A stretch of DNA of 64,000 bases from Hyphomonas beringensis (GTDB lineage: Bacteria; Pseudomonadota; Alphaproteobacteria; Caulobacterales; Hyphomonadaceae). The notes beneath the pieces are model-generated. The model made no database searches and was not told where the DNA came from. It saw only the letters and a list, made by a program, of their open reading frames with translations. Both the position numbers and the translations under genes were made by a program. Every line of letters starts with the position of its first letter. Within the stretch, counting starts at the first letter, position 1. The stretch is taken from the NCBI RefSeq assembly GCF_000682755.1, contig NZ_AWFF01000098.1, forward strand, positions 62,001-126,000. The letters are read 5' to 3'. Below are positions 31,550 to 41,279 of the stretch, piece after piece.

Positions 31550-32120
31550 GTCTCTCTTTTCTACCTTGCCCAGATTTGATGAGGCGCACTACGGCACCAC
31601 GGATCGTGATAGTGCTGCCTTTGCTGATGCCAGCAAGTCACCTGCTGCCCCAGCATTTGTGCCCGATGTGCCGGAGCAGGTTGCCGTTAAGCCGGAACTT
31701 GATCCGAATGTTGCCGTGTTGATAAAGCAACTCTCCGATGAGGTTGCCGCCGCCAATGACCGGGTCCTGCAGCAGACCAAGCAGTGGGTAATTGCCATTG
31801 CAGAAAAGCTTTTCCCGGAATTATCCAAATCGTGCCTGGCAGACGAGATTGCCCGGCAACTACCAGAACTCTTGCCTCAGGCTTCCAACAAGGTGGAAAT
31901 CCGGGCAGGCGAGCAGCTGGCAGAGGATCTTCAGAATGTCCTTCAGCAATCCGATAAAATTTCCAGTGTGTGCACAATCGTGCCGGTGCAAGGCGCAGCA
32001 GGCCAGAAAGTCGAAGTCTCTTGGGTGACGGGAGGTCTCACAATGGACTTTGATGCCCTTCTGGCTGCATGCGTCAGCCGGGTTCAGGCTGTGCAGTTGA
32101 GCAAAAAGGGTTCCGAGTGA
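31542..32120 (+). CDS. fliH: Flagellar export stator protein FliH
   Basis: 192 aa, ATG 31542. Short for FliH; central helical region (LDPNVAVLIKQLSDEVAAAN) and a C-terminal domain (KVEVSWVTGGLTMD) of the FliH/HrpE type. It ties FliI to the C-ring. Weakly conserved, so the call rests on position between fliF and fliN as well as on the C-terminus. Confidence 0.75.
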   Translation: MSESLFSTLPRFDEAHYGTTDRDSAAFADASKSPAAPAFVPDVPEQVAVKPELDPNVAVLIKQLSDEVAAANDRVLQQTKQWVIAIAEKLFPELSKSCLADEIARQLPELLPQASNKVEIRAGEQLAEDLQNVLQQSDKISSVCTIVPVQGAAGQKVEVSWVTGGLTMDFDALLAACVSRVQAVQLSKKGSE

Positions 32121-32443
32121 TGGCGCTTCCAGAAATTACGCCTACAGACGAAAACATTATTGAGCAGGATGACGCTTCTTCCGGGGGCAAAGTATATCGC
32201 TCAATCTATAACGTCCCGGTGAATGTCGTTGTATCGATCGGGCAGAAGCGCCTGACTGTGTCGGAGATTCTCGACCTGCGGCCGGATTCGGTGATCGCAT
32301 TGTCTGCGCGTATCGAGGACCCGGTATCACTTACGGTGGACAACCGCCTGATCGCCCGCGGCGAGCTTATCGAGACAGATGAAGGAGGCCTTGGAGTAAA
32401 GATTACGGAGATCTCGGAGGATCCCGATGCCAAGGGCGCTTAA
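32120..32443 (+). CDS. fliN: Flagellar motor switch protein FliN
   Basis: 107 aa from ATG 32120 (TGATG overlap with fliH). SpoA domain: YNVPVNVVVSIGQKRLTVSE, LDLRPDSVIAL, VSLTVDNRLIARGELI, GVKITEI. C-ring component controlling rotation sense. Overlaps fliP by 17 bp. Confidence 0.94.
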   Translation: MALPEITPTDENIIEQDDASSGGKVYRSIYNVPVNVVVSIGQKRLTVSEILDLRPDSVIALSARIEDPVSLTVDNRLIARGELIETDEGGLGVKITEISEDPDAKGA

Positions 32444-33212
32444 GCTCCTGTCACGTCCATTTGCCAGCCTGGTCTTATTTAGCCTGCTGCTCATCTTTGT
32501 AAGTCCTGCTCATGCGCAGGAAGCGGACCCGAACCAGCTTTCCTCCATTGCGGATGGCTTTTTGACAAACAATGGAGAGGGCGGCCTGAGCGGCTCCGTC
32601 ATTGTCCTGTTTGTGCTCGTTACCATACTCAGCCTTGTGCCGGGTATTGCCATGATGGTGACGTGCCTGCCATTCATGATCATTGTCTTCTCGTTTTTGA
32701 GACAAGCAATCGGAGTGCAGCAGGCTCCGCCGAACATGTTGATCATGGCGCTCGCAATGTTCCTGACCTTCTTCGTGATGGAGCCCACCTTCATGGAAGC
32801 CTGGAGGGAAGGAATCTCTCCCTACATGGACGGGACAATCAACGAAACACAGGCATGGACGGCGGCCACAACACCCTTCCGGGAATTCATGACCGCGCGC
32901 GTCGACCCTGAGACGATTCCGGTTCTGGCGGATGCGGTAAACCGTCCTGTTGGGGAGGGGGAGGAGCCAACATTCGCGCTTTTGTCCACGGCCTTCATGC
33001 TCTCCGAGATCAAGCATGCTTTTCAGATCGGCTTTGTGATTTTCCTGCCCTTCCTGGTCATAGACCTGGTTGTGTCATCCGTTCTGATGGCGGTGGGCAT
33101 GATGATGGTGCCGCCTACCGTCGTTTCCCTGCCGTTTAAGGTAGGATTCATAGTTCTGGCCGATGGCTGGTTGAAGATTACTGAAGCGCTATTAAGAGGG
33201 TATGCGGGATGA
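32427..33212 (+). CDS. fliP: Flagellar export gate protein FliP
   Basis: 261 aa, ATG 32427 with ribosome site CGGAGG inside fliN. Signal peptide ending around SPAHAQ, then the FliP helices: PGIAMMVTCLPFMIIVFSFL, QAPPNMLIMALAMFLTFFVM, ALLSTAFMLSEIKHAFQIGF and VSSVLMAVGMMMVPPTVVSL. Core of the export gate with FliQ and FliR. Stop overlaps the fliG start. Confidence 0.96.
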   Translation: MPRALKLLSRPFASLVLFSLLLIFVSPAHAQEADPNQLSSIADGFLTNNGEGGLSGSVIVLFVLVTILSLVPGIAMMVTCLPFMIIVFSFLRQAIGVQQAPPNMLIMALAMFLTFFVMEPTFMEAWREGISPYMDGTINETQAWTAATTPFREFMTARVDPETIPVLADAVNRPVGEGEEPTFALLSTAFMLSEIKHAFQIGFVIFLPFLVIDLVVSSVLMAVGMMMVPPTVVSLPFKVGFIVLADGWLKITEALLRGYAG

Positions 33213-34321
33213 GTACTGCTTTTGAGCAGAAGCAACCTGCGGCAAGGCCTGCTGCGACAACAGCCGTTCAGCCAGCAGGCGCTTCACGCGTGCTTCACCT
33301 TACGCGTGCGCAGAAAGCCGCGGTGGTTATTGCCATGCTGGGGGAAGCGGAAGCGCGGCCAATCGTCGAAAAGCTTGATGACTATACAATGTCTCAGGTC
33401 GCGGCGGCCCTGGAGACTATTTCTGTTCTCGACAAGCAGGAATTGGCCGAGATTGCGATAGATTTCCTGACCGAGATGCGTGCGGCCAGCGGTTCGTTTG
33501 CGGGCGGACAGAGCAAAGCGCGGGAAATCATCTCCAATCTCCTCGACCAAGGCCGGTATGAGCAGATCTATGGCTTGCCTGTTGAGGCAGATGAGTCTGC
33601 GGATGCGGGCGCTACCGATACGTGGTCTCGCCTGGAGCAGCACGATGCCAAACAGACGGCAGTCTATTTTCAAACACTGACACCGAACATCATTGCGGTG
33701 CTTTTGAGGAAGCTGGATGTGTCCGTGGCTTCTGAAATCATTAGCTTTCTGGATGATGAGCTTCTGGACCCTGTGGTCGGCCATCTGGTGGAGGATGAAA
33801 CTCCAGATCCGGAAATCTATTCTGTGCTTGCGCACATGGTAGAGCTGGAATTGCTGAATAATACGGAAGCGGATGCGGAAGACGATACCAGTCACTTGGA
33901 GGCCGTGGGTGAAATCCTGAGCCTTATTCCGGGAGATAAGCGAGATCGCGTCATCGCATTCCTGAACAGTGCGCATGAGAGTAAAATGCGCAGCATTGAG
34001 CGCGTCATGTTCACTATCGACAGCCTCCCGGAAATCCTGCCCCGCAATGTCGTGCCAGTCGTCTTCCGCGAACTTGGGGAAGAGACCATGACGCAATTGC
34101 TGGCGAGTCTCAGGAATGGCGGCAGTGCTATTTCGGATTATCTGCTTGGCAATATTTCATCCCGTCTGGCAGACCAGTATCGCCTGCAGGTGGAAGACAT
34201 CGCTCAAATGTCTGCTGATAAGGCGGAGAAGGTGCAGAGACAGTTCCTCATGTCTCTGATGACGCTCAAGCGCCAGGGTGGGATCAGTATCGGAAAAGTC
34301 GATGACGCGGAGGCCGTTTAA
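33209..34321 (+). CDS. fliG: Flagellar motor switch protein FliG
   Basis: 370 aa, ATG 33209. Three FliG domains: N-terminal (about 30-125, LTRAQKAAVVIAMLGEAEAR), middle (about 135-240) and C-terminal (about 245-360, FTIDSLPEILPRNVVPVVFR). The N-terminal 28 residues form an Ala/Gln-rich extension. Placed after fliP rather than directly after fliF, an unusual order. Confidence 0.93.
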   Translation: MSTAFEQKQPAARPAATTAVQPAGASRVLHLTRAQKAAVVIAMLGEAEARPIVEKLDDYTMSQVAAALETISVLDKQELAEIAIDFLTEMRAASGSFAGGQSKAREIISNLLDQGRYEQIYGLPVEADESADAGATDTWSRLEQHDAKQTAVYFQTLTPNIIAVLLRKLDVSVASEIISFLDDELLDPVVGHLVEDETPDPEIYSVLAHMVELELLNNTEADAEDDTSHLEAVGEILSLIPGDKRDRVIAFLNSAHESKMRSIERVMFTIDSLPEILPRNVVPVVFRELGEETMTQLLASLRNGGSAISDYLLGNISSRLADQYRLQVEDIAQMSADKAEKVQRQFLMSLMTLKRQGGISIGKVDDAEAV

Positions 34322-34367
34322 GGTCACTCCGCGCTCAAGGCTTAGTGCATAATTTCCACTATTTAGC

Positions 34368-35480
34368 CTAGCGGATTATCAGGTCCGCATGCAGGGCACC
34401 TGCCGCTTTCATTGTGCGGATAATATCAGCCGTTTCCTGAGGTGTCACACCCAGCGCGTTAAGGCCGGAGATGAGTTCTGAGAGCGTTACATTCGGTTCA
34501 AGCATGGCGATGTTGTTATCGCCGGTTTGGCCAATCGTGATGCTTGAGCGGGGAAGGGTAATGGATTCGCCTCGGGCAAAGGGGTTCGGCTGAGAAACAA
34601 CAGGGCTTTCAACCACTTTGATAGAGATATTGCCTTGCGCAATAGCCACTTTCGAAATGGTAACGTCTTCGCCAAGAACGATCGTTCCTGACTTTTCGTC
34701 GATCACGATGCGTGCCGGCACAGAGACGCTGACCGGCAGGTTTTCGATGTCGGCAAGAATGCGCGAAGGCGATCCTTGAATTCCTCGCAGATCAAGGTCC
34801 ACAGTTCCCGGATCACGCATGAAAGCAACTTGAGCTCCATAGGCGCCATTAATAACGTCTTCTATGCGGGCAGCTGTTGTGAAATCAGGATCGCGCAGGG
34901 CCAGGACCAGGCTTTCACGGCGGTTGAAGTCATACCCGATCTCTTGCTCGACACGGGCACCGTTTGGAATTGCGCCAGCTGTAGGTGTGCCGCGCGTTTC
35001 GCGGGCTGCCTGTGCCTGCACATCCAGGCCAGAGACAATGATGCTGCCTTGGGCGACCGCATATACCTCATTATCAGCGCCCTTGAGCGGAGTAAGGATC
35101 AGCGTGCCGCCTTCCAGGCTCTTGGCATCTCCGATAGATGAGACAGATACGTCTATCGTTGAGCCATTCCGAGCGAAAGAGGGCAGGGTGGCTGTAACCA
35201 GAACGGCCGCGGCGTTGTTCGGTTTGATGTCTTCGCCCTGAACATTCACGCCAAGACGTTCCAGCATGTAGGTGAGTGTATCTTCCGTATAGGGTGAGTT
35301 TCGAACTGTATCGCCAGTGCCATTGAGGCCAACGACAATACCATAGCCTATCAGATCGTTCTGACGTACGCCCTCCACATCCACAACGTCTCGAAGGCGG
35401 GTCTGGGCTTCCGTAGCTGGCGCCTGACTGAGTGCACAGAGACAAAACCCGGCGAGAATAATGAGTTTTCGCAGCATCAT
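34368..35480 (-). CDS. flgI: Flagellar P-ring protein FlgI
   Basis: 370 aa, ATG 35480. Signal peptide (LIILAGFCLCALSQAPATEA) and the FlgI pattern RLRDVVDVEGVRQNDLIGYG, LNGTGD, APNNAAAVLVTA-like NNAAAVLVTATLPSFARNG, and end LGVTPQETADIIRTMKAAGA. Periplasmic ring around the rod. Last gene of motB-flgE-flgK-flgL-flgI. Confidence 0.96.
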   Translation of the reverse strand: MMLRKLIILAGFCLCALSQAPATEAQTRLRDVVDVEGVRQNDLIGYGIVVGLNGTGDTVRNSPYTEDTLTYMLERLGVNVQGEDIKPNNAAAVLVTATLPSFARNGSTIDVSVSSIGDAKSLEGGTLILTPLKGADNEVYAVAQGSIIVSGLDVQAQAARETRGTPTAGAIPNGARVEQEIGYDFNRRESLVLALRDPDFTTAARIEDVINGAYGAQVAFMRDPGTVDLDLRGIQGSPSRILADIENLPVSVSVPARIVIDEKSGTIVLGEDVTISKVAIAQGNISIKVVESPVVSQPNPFARGESITLPRSSITIGQTGDNNIAMLEPNVTLSELISGLNALGVTPQETADIIRTMKAAGALHADLIIR

Positions 35481-35481
35481 A

Positions 35482-36462
35482 TTATCCCAGATAGTTTGTC
35501 AGTGACAGTTTTGAGAGGCGTGCCGTGATGAGGTATGAAGCCTCAAGCATCGTCTGAAGAGATTCAAGTTCCGTGGCGGCTTCATACTCATCGCGCGCCG
35601 TCATCTGGTTGAAAGCCTCCGTCAACAGCGTTTCCTCTGTCTCAAGATTCTTCAGATTTGTTGATATCTGTTCTTCAAAAACACCAAGATCGGCGCGAAG
35701 GTCGGTGATCCCGGTTTCGCTGGACGTAAGCTTCAGAGATGTTGTCTGAACAAAATCCTTGTATCCATCCAGTTTTGCCAGAGATCCATTGGGACCAGAC
35801 GCAGCAAGAACCGCAAGATTTGTGATCAGTGATTTAATGGCGCCATGATCTGCAGAGATGCTTTCCGGGTCAGAGGCTGTGGGGCTGCCCTTGAAGACAT
35901 TCTGGAACCAGCCTCCTGTCGGAGACTCAAAATAGGTATCAAGTTGAGTCTGGAAGTCCGCAGTATCCGTGGATGTCTGAGCCATCTGCTCAATGTCATT
36001 CATTAAGACAGACGGATCCGGGAAGGGTTGGGATGCCGTTGCATCGCCAGAGAACAGAAAACGTTCGCCATATCGGACGTTGAGGGATGAGAAAATGGTG
36101 TCCAGTGCAGCCTTTGCATCCCGGGCACTCGTTTTAACACCGACCTCGTGATCTGTACCGATAGCATCAAGCATACTTGCCGCGATACCTGTCGAACTGT
36201 CCTGAAGGTTTGTGAGGCTGGTTTGCAGCAGGTTCAGGCGGGAGGCGCGCAGGTTCAGAACGTCGCGCTCAGTGGTGAGATCTGTCAGGGCCTTCTGACC
36301 AAGCATTGCTTTCCCGATACGGCCTGACATATGCAGCGTCAGGTCCTGATACCGGCCAGTGGTTGCCTCTGTTGAGGTTGTCCCCATTTTTTGCCTGAGG
36401 TCAGAAATGCTCTTGCTGAGCGTGGCTGTCATCAGGCCGGAAGAGACGGCAAAGCGGTCCAT
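35482..36462 (-). CDS. flgL: Hook-filament junction protein FlgL
   Basis: 326 aa, ATG 36462. Flagellin-like N-terminal helix and a C-terminal D0 helix (QTMLEASYLITARLSKLSLT), with SGDATASQPF in the middle. Links hook and filament together with FlgK. Separated from flgK by 1 bp. Confidence 0.9.
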   Translation of the reverse strand: MDRFAVSSGLMTATLSKSISDLRQKMGTTSTEATTGRYQDLTLHMSGRIGKAMLGQKALTDLTTERDVLNLRASRLNLLQTSLTNLQDSSTGIAASMLDAIGTDHEVGVKTSARDAKAALDTIFSSLNVRYGERFLFSGDATASQPFPDPSVLMNDIEQMAQTSTDTADFQTQLDTYFESPTGGWFQNVFKGSPTASDPESISADHGAIKSLITNLAVLAASGPNGSLAKLDGYKDFVQTTSLKLTSSETGITDLRADLGVFEEQISTNLKNLETEETLLTEAFNQMTARDEYEAATELESLQTMLEASYLITARLSKLSLTNYLG

Positions 36463-36463
36463 G

Positions 36464-37912
36464 TCAGACCTCCATCAGTTTCTGGAGCATTTGGTTGGCG
36501 ATTTCGATGACGCGCGCATTCGCGGCATAGGCCTGTTCGATCAATAGCAATTCCTGCATCTGCTCATCAACATCGACGCCCGTTTCAGAAAGTTCGGCCT
36601 GGGCCATCAGATCGTGTTGCGTGGACGCCGATGACAGGACCGCTTCATTGGAAATACGTGATTGTCCGGTTAGAGACGCAACGTGTGCGACAAGTTCAGA
36701 GACGGAGAAGCTGCCTTGGATGCCGTTGGCGTTTACGGAGTTTACCGATGTGATGGCATCATACATCGCGGAGAGTAGGGTGTTGTTACCCTGGGCGCCC
36801 TCACTGGCCGCGCCGACACCATCACGCAGACGCCAGATGTCTCCACCCTGATTTGGATCGATACTGGCATTCAGGGCAATCCGTCCGGCGAGTCCAGGCT
36901 CGCCTGGCGTTCCGGTGTCGACAAAGATACCGAACTCCCCGGGCAGCTTGGTCGGGTCGATCGAATCATTGGAAAGACGGGAAACCAGATCCTGTGCAAT
37001 TGTGTCGAGCTGGGCGCCAAACGCGGGAAGGTCTGTATCCCTCAGTGTAAAGAGAGCGCCGAGCATGCCACTCGATATGGCAGCATAGCTGGATGCTCCA
37101 GGGGTTAACTCCAGATCACCAACCTTGAGCCCAGACAGGTTCCCACTTTCCACAGTATTTGACGCTGAGAAGGCATTGGAGGGCGTGAATTCCAATAGTT
37201 GGGCCGTGCCGGCGACAAGGAATACACCCTCGCTGGTCACGACATCGACTTTGCCATGTTCTCGGGGAATGACATCAATGGGGAGATATTCTGCAATTGT
37301 ATCAAGTGTGCGCTGACGCTCATCCATTAGCGCAGCGGCCTGGGGCGTTGTCCGGTCCATACCTGAAAGGCGATTGTTGAGAGCTTCAACCTGTTTCAGG
37401 GCAGAATTGACGAACTCGACACCATCCGCGATTTCGCGGTCGGCTTCGGCACGTTGCTGGCTGACAAGGCCGGAGAGGTTGTTCAGCTCCTGCGTGATGG
37501 CTTTAGCTGAGTTTAGAAGTGCGGCAAGCTGAGTCCCTGACTCAGGGGAGGCGATGGATGCAGAGAGGGCAGATTCGAATTTGGAGAATTTGCTAAAAAG
37601 GCCTGTGCCATCCGCCGTGTCCCCAAAGCGGGAAGACAAAACCTGCCAGGTGCTGGAAAGGAGGCTGGCTTGTGCCACGTCACTGGAGAGGCTTCGTCTC
37701 TGCGCTGTCAGCGCAGCGTCCTCTGAACGGCTGATGCCCGTAGAGGCAACGCCATTTGGACGGGATCCAACCATGGTCTCGGCCAACAAAACGGAACGCC
37801 GGACATAGCCCGGCGTTGAAGCGTTTGCGACGTTCGTGGCGACAATGTCGGCCCTGAGGCCAGAAACCCTGAGGCCGGACTGTGCCGCGTTTATGGCGTG
37901 GGAAATACTCAA
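36464..37912 (-). CDS. flgK: Hook-associated protein 1 FlgK
   Basis: 482 aa, TTG start 37912 giving the usual MSISHAINAAQSGLRVSGLR; no ATG fits the family N-terminus. VATNVANASTPGYVRRSV is the rod/hook signature; the C-terminus (MQELLLIEQAYAANARVIEI) is the D0 helix. The TTG suggests low translation or coupling with flgE 28 bp upstream. Confidence 0.92.
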   Translation of the reverse strand: MSISHAINAAQSGLRVSGLRADIVATNVANASTPGYVRRSVLLAETMVGSRPNGVASTGISRSEDAALTAQRRSLSSDVAQASLLSSTWQVLSSRFGDTADGTGLFSKFSKFESALSASIASPESGTQLAALLNSAKAITQELNNLSGLVSQQRAEADREIADGVEFVNSALKQVEALNNRLSGMDRTTPQAAALMDERQRTLDTIAEYLPIDVIPREHGKVDVVTSEGVFLVAGTAQLLEFTPSNAFSASNTVESGNLSGLKVGDLELTPGASSYAAISSGMLGALFTLRDTDLPAFGAQLDTIAQDLVSRLSNDSIDPTKLPGEFGIFVDTGTPGEPGLAGRIALNASIDPNQGGDIWRLRDGVGAASEGAQGNNTLLSAMYDAITSVNSVNANGIQGSFSVSELVAHVASLTGQSRISNEAVLSSASTQHDLMAQAELSETGVDVDEQMQELLLIEQAYAANARVIEIANQMLQKLMEV

Positions 37913-37940
37913 AGGACCACCCGCCTTTCAGTCTTGCAGA

Positions 37941-39245
37941 TCAGCGCTTCAGATTTGTGGTTTCCTGAAGCATCTCATCAACGGTCTGAACGATCTTTGC
38001 GTTTGAGGAATAAGCGCGCTGCGTTTCGATCAGATCTGTAAGCTCTTCCGCGATGTCCGTGGTGGATTCCATCAGGGCGTAGCCCTCGATGGTGCCTACT
38101 GGGCCTGTACCAGCATCCCAGAGATACAAGTTGCCACTCTCGGAGGATACGGAATAGGCTTGGCCATCAAGCGCTTGCAGACCGTTCATGTTCGGCACAT
38201 CGCCGACCGGGATTTGATACAGTGTACGGCGGAAGCCGGTATTGTAGACCGCCTGCAGATAGCCCTTCTCATCAATCTCAACAGATTGAAGATCGCCAAT
38301 CGGGGCACCATCCTTGCTCACATTGGTTGGCGAGAAGGGGGCGGAAAGCTGCGTAATGCCAGAGGAGTCACTTGGGCGGCCAATGAAGACATCTACATTG
38401 CCGTGCGGCAGGGACATGGAGACCACGCCGTTTGCCGAGTCATAAGAGATCCCGCCAGATGCCGTGACCGTATCGATACGGCCGCCATTTGTCGGGCTGT
38501 CAGCAAAGGTGATGTCCAGGTCACCAATTGACGTCAGTGGGTCGCCCGCACTGTCAAATACTTCAACAGACCAGTTGTTGCTGGCACCGCTGGCGGGCAC
38601 AGTCGGAGTGAACTTGAAGCTGAGCGTCTGGGCCCGGCCCAGATTGTCGAAGTACTCGATCGGCAGCATATAGCCTTCGCCGTTACCGTTCTCTGTCGTG
38701 GCATCGGCAGGCAGGTTGATGCCCAGATCGATGCTGGAGGTCGGGGAAGCGGTATATTGGGAAGCTGAAATGTTCACAGCTTCGAGGCTGGTGCCGCTAT
38801 TACGGCTTACATTGCCAATTTCGCCGTCGGAATTGGCAGGCCAGCCGAGAAGGAACATTCCGCTTTGTGTGCGCAGGTTTCCGTTCTCGTCAGCGTAGAA
38901 GGATCCCGTGGGTAGCAACATAAGGCCACGTTCGGAGGAGAGAGCATTAATTCCAGAGCCATCCGTAACCGGAACAAGGCCGCGTCCGGAGACTGCAATG
39001 TCGGTCGCGTTCCCCGTGGAAACCAAAGAGCCGGTTGCCGAGATATCCTTGAAGGATGTTACGCGGACGCCGCCGGCCGCGTAAGCGGCTGATTGCTGCT
39101 TCAGCACCATACTGGAAAAATCGACCTTGCTACGCTTGTAGCCATAGGTCGATGAGTTGGCGATGTTATCGGAAATTGCGGAAAGGCGACTCGAATTCGA
39201 GTTTAGCCCCATAACCCCCGCATTGAGGGATGAAGAAATGCTCAT
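37941..39245 (-). CDS. flgE: Flagellar hook protein FlgE
   Basis: 434 aa, ATG 39245. N-terminal signature SAISDNIANSSTYGYKRSKV, two hook domains (about 145-340), C-terminal MESTTDIAEELTDLIETQRA and VQTVDEMLQETTNLK. Polymerises into the hook; length set by FliK and assembly by FlgD. Confidence 0.94.
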   Translation of the reverse strand: MSISSSLNAGVMGLNSNSSRLSAISDNIANSSTYGYKRSKVDFSSMVLKQQSAAYAAGGVRVTSFKDISATGSLVSTGNATDIAVSGRGLVPVTDGSGINALSSERGLMLLPTGSFYADENGNLRTQSGMFLLGWPANSDGEIGNVSRNSGTSLEAVNISASQYTASPTSSIDLGINLPADATTENGNGEGYMLPIEYFDNLGRAQTLSFKFTPTVPASGASNNWSVEVFDSAGDPLTSIGDLDITFADSPTNGGRIDTVTASGGISYDSANGVVSMSLPHGNVDVFIGRPSDSSGITQLSAPFSPTNVSKDGAPIGDLQSVEIDEKGYLQAVYNTGFRRTLYQIPVGDVPNMNGLQALDGQAYSVSSESGNLYLWDAGTGPVGTIEGYALMESTTDIAEELTDLIETQRAYSSNAKIVQTVDEMLQETTNLKR

Positions 39246-39290
39246 AGTCGACTCCTACGACAGATATACTCTATCAGTGGAGTGCATTCC

Positions 39291-40151
39291 TTAATAAGCT
39301 GATAACCTTGAATTACTTGGTTCTTTGTCGCCCGTGAGGATGACAATTGAGATGCGGCGGTTCTGCGACGCAGACGGATCTTCGGGGGCCAGGGGGTCTG
39401 TATCGGCACGGCCAGATACCTCACGTAAACGAGATGGCATAAGGCCCTGTTCCAGAAGAAGTTTGCGAATCGTGTTCGCCCTGTCCGTAGAGAGGTTCCA
39501 GTTATCGTAGCTGGCATCAACGGCGTACTGAAGGCTATCCGTGTGCCCTACGATTTTTATATCGTTGCGAAATTCGGAAAGTGAGCCAGCGATGGAGTGA
39601 AGCAGTTCCTCCAGCAGAGGCGTAGGGCTGCTGTTGCCGACCGCAAAGAGAGGGGAGCTGTCTGAGTCGATGATCTCCAGAACCATGCCTTCCGGTGACA
39701 TCTTTATAAGGAGGTGCTCAGAAAGGCGTTTGGAATCCTGGCCCAGCTCTTCTCTTAGGTTGTGAAGATTTTCGGCGACTTCGCCGCTGCTTGCATCATC
39801 CTTGCGCAGCGCTTCGCCATGGGGCGAGTCAACGGTTTGCTGCCGCGTACCGCCTGTTCCCATCTTGGCATATGTGTCTTCAGAGAACATGGAGGAACCA
39901 TTGAGGCCATCTGACCCACCGCCTGAAATACGGCTGATAGGAATGGTAGGATTGAAATAGTCCGCAATGCCCTTGCGTTGTTCTTCCGTGGTAGCGTTCA
40001 GCAGCCACATCAACAGAAAGAACGCCATCATGGCGGTCACGAAGTCTGCATAGGCAACTTTCCAGGCGCCGCCATGGTGGCCGTCAGCCTTTACCACCTT
40101 CTTGCGCTTGATGATAATCGGTTGAGAGTTTGCCGCCGAATGATCAGCCAT
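39291..40151 (-). CDS. motB: Stator protein MotB
   Basis: 286 aa from ATG 40151. One membrane helix with the proton-binding D36 in VAYADFVTAMMAFFLLMWLL, a linker, and an OmpA-like peptidoglycan-binding domain (about 160-270; IVGHTDSLQ, LSTDRANTIRKLLLEQG, NRRISIVI). First of the minus-strand flagellar operon; motA lies apart, on the other strand. Confidence 0.94.
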   Translation of the reverse strand: MADHSAANSQPIIIKRKKVVKADGHHGGAWKVAYADFVTAMMAFFLLMWLLNATTEEQRKGIADYFNPTIPISRISGGGSDGLNGSSMFSEDTYAKMGTGGTRQQTVDSPHGEALRKDDASSGEVAENLHNLREELGQDSKRLSEHLLIKMSPEGMVLEIIDSDSSPLFAVGNSSPTPLLEELLHSIAGSLSEFRNDIKIVGHTDSLQYAVDASYDNWNLSTDRANTIRKLLLEQGLMPSRLREVSGRADTDPLAPEDPSASQNRRISIVILTGDKEPSNSRLSAY

Positions 40152-40302
40152 GGAGAGCCCGCCCAAATTCAAGAATGCCCTCTCTAGCAGCCCTGAATCA
40201 ATTCTTGGATAATATGGCAAAGCGGTTTGCGCCCTACTTGGTAACTATTCAGCAACCAAATTACTGAATTCCTACCGAAGGGACTTTATTAAGAAGTGCG
40301 GG

Positions 40303-41235
40303 TTGGATTTGTCTTCTGTACTGCGGAAAAAGATAGGGGCTGGGGGAGGTGTTCCTCCATCCATTCGCGAGTGTGAGGCCCTTTGGCACACGCTTTCGAT
40401 GGCGATCGCGCAGTGGGCTCAAGATGTCTATTCCCTATCCGTGACGCCGGACCTTATTAACCGTAAAGTGCTTACAGGAGCTGAAGGCGCTTCCTACTTT
40501 GGCAAAGCCTATGCCTTTGTTCCGCTTGGTATTCATGCATCTACGGTCATGGCTGTCGCGGTAGATCGCTGCGCAGCCACAAAGTATGCGGCCGGTCGTC
40601 TGCGGCAGGATGCAGGCAGCATGAAGAATGCGCCGGATCTGTTTCTGCGCCTCATGTCAGAGCATGCCGCGCGCAATCTGTGGATACGAACCAGTTCATT
40701 CATGGCGAAGGATTTTGTTGCGGAGAGTGCAGCGAAACTTACGGATCTTGCCGGGGGCGGGAATGCCCTGGAGGATGAGACGTCCTACCTGTTCGCCCAT
40801 TACACTCTCGGCGGCGGTGACGAGGACAGCTGGTTGCTGGAAGGGGATGAGAGCCCGCCGGAGGTTTATCTAGCGTTCAGAGTGAGCGACATCCAGAAGG
40901 TGGTGCGTCAACTTCAGTCGGGAAGCGTAGTGCACGTACAAGCTGAACAAGACGGTCGTGATACGCTCCGCAAACGGGTGAGGGGTTCAACAGTGGTGCT
41001 GGATGCGGTCCTACACTCCGTATCCATGACAATTGGGGAATGTTCGAGACTGGAAGTAGGGCAGATTATCGCCCTGCCAGATGTCAAAATGAATAAACTT
41101 GATTTGTGTGCGGAGACCGTGAACGGGTCCCTGCCTATAAGTCAGGGGGAGCTTGGGGCATGGAAAGGGCAGCGGGCACTGAAGCTGCACGCGCCTGTCC
41201 CTGAAGATGTTATCAAAGAGATTGCGGAAATCTGA
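40303..41235 (+). CDS. fliM: Flagellar motor switch protein FliM (divergent)
   Basis: 310 aa from TTG 40303, the only start giving a complete domain. FliM middle domain (about 40-225) is divergent; the C-terminal SpoA domain (VVLDAVLHSVSMTIGECSRL, LEVGQIIALPDVKMNKLDLC) is clear. No obvious N-terminal CheY-binding LSQxEIDAL motif, though MDLSSVLRKKI may stand in for it. Divergent from motB, followed by motA. Confidence 0.8.
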   Translation: MDLSSVLRKKIGAGGGVPPSIRECEALWHTLSMAIAQWAQDVYSLSVTPDLINRKVLTGAEGASYFGKAYAFVPLGIHASTVMAVAVDRCAATKYAAGRLRQDAGSMKNAPDLFLRLMSEHAARNLWIRTSSFMAKDFVAESAAKLTDLAGGGNALEDETSYLFAHYTLGGGDEDSWLLEGDESPPEVYLAFRVSDIQKVVRQLQSGSVVHVQAEQDGRDTLRKRVRGSTVVLDAVLHSVSMTIGECSRLEVGQIIALPDVKMNKLDLCAETVNGSLPISQGELGAWKGQRALKLHAPVPEDVIKEIAEI

Positions 41236-41279
41236 GATCAGCTCTCGCTTTTTGCGATGGGGTGAAAGGAGCTTGATAA

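Noticed and set aside
40205-40225. Possible sigma-54 promoter, TGGCA...TTTGC, before fliM
   Set aside because: The spacing between GG and GC is 11 instead of 10, which sigma-54 does not tolerate well.
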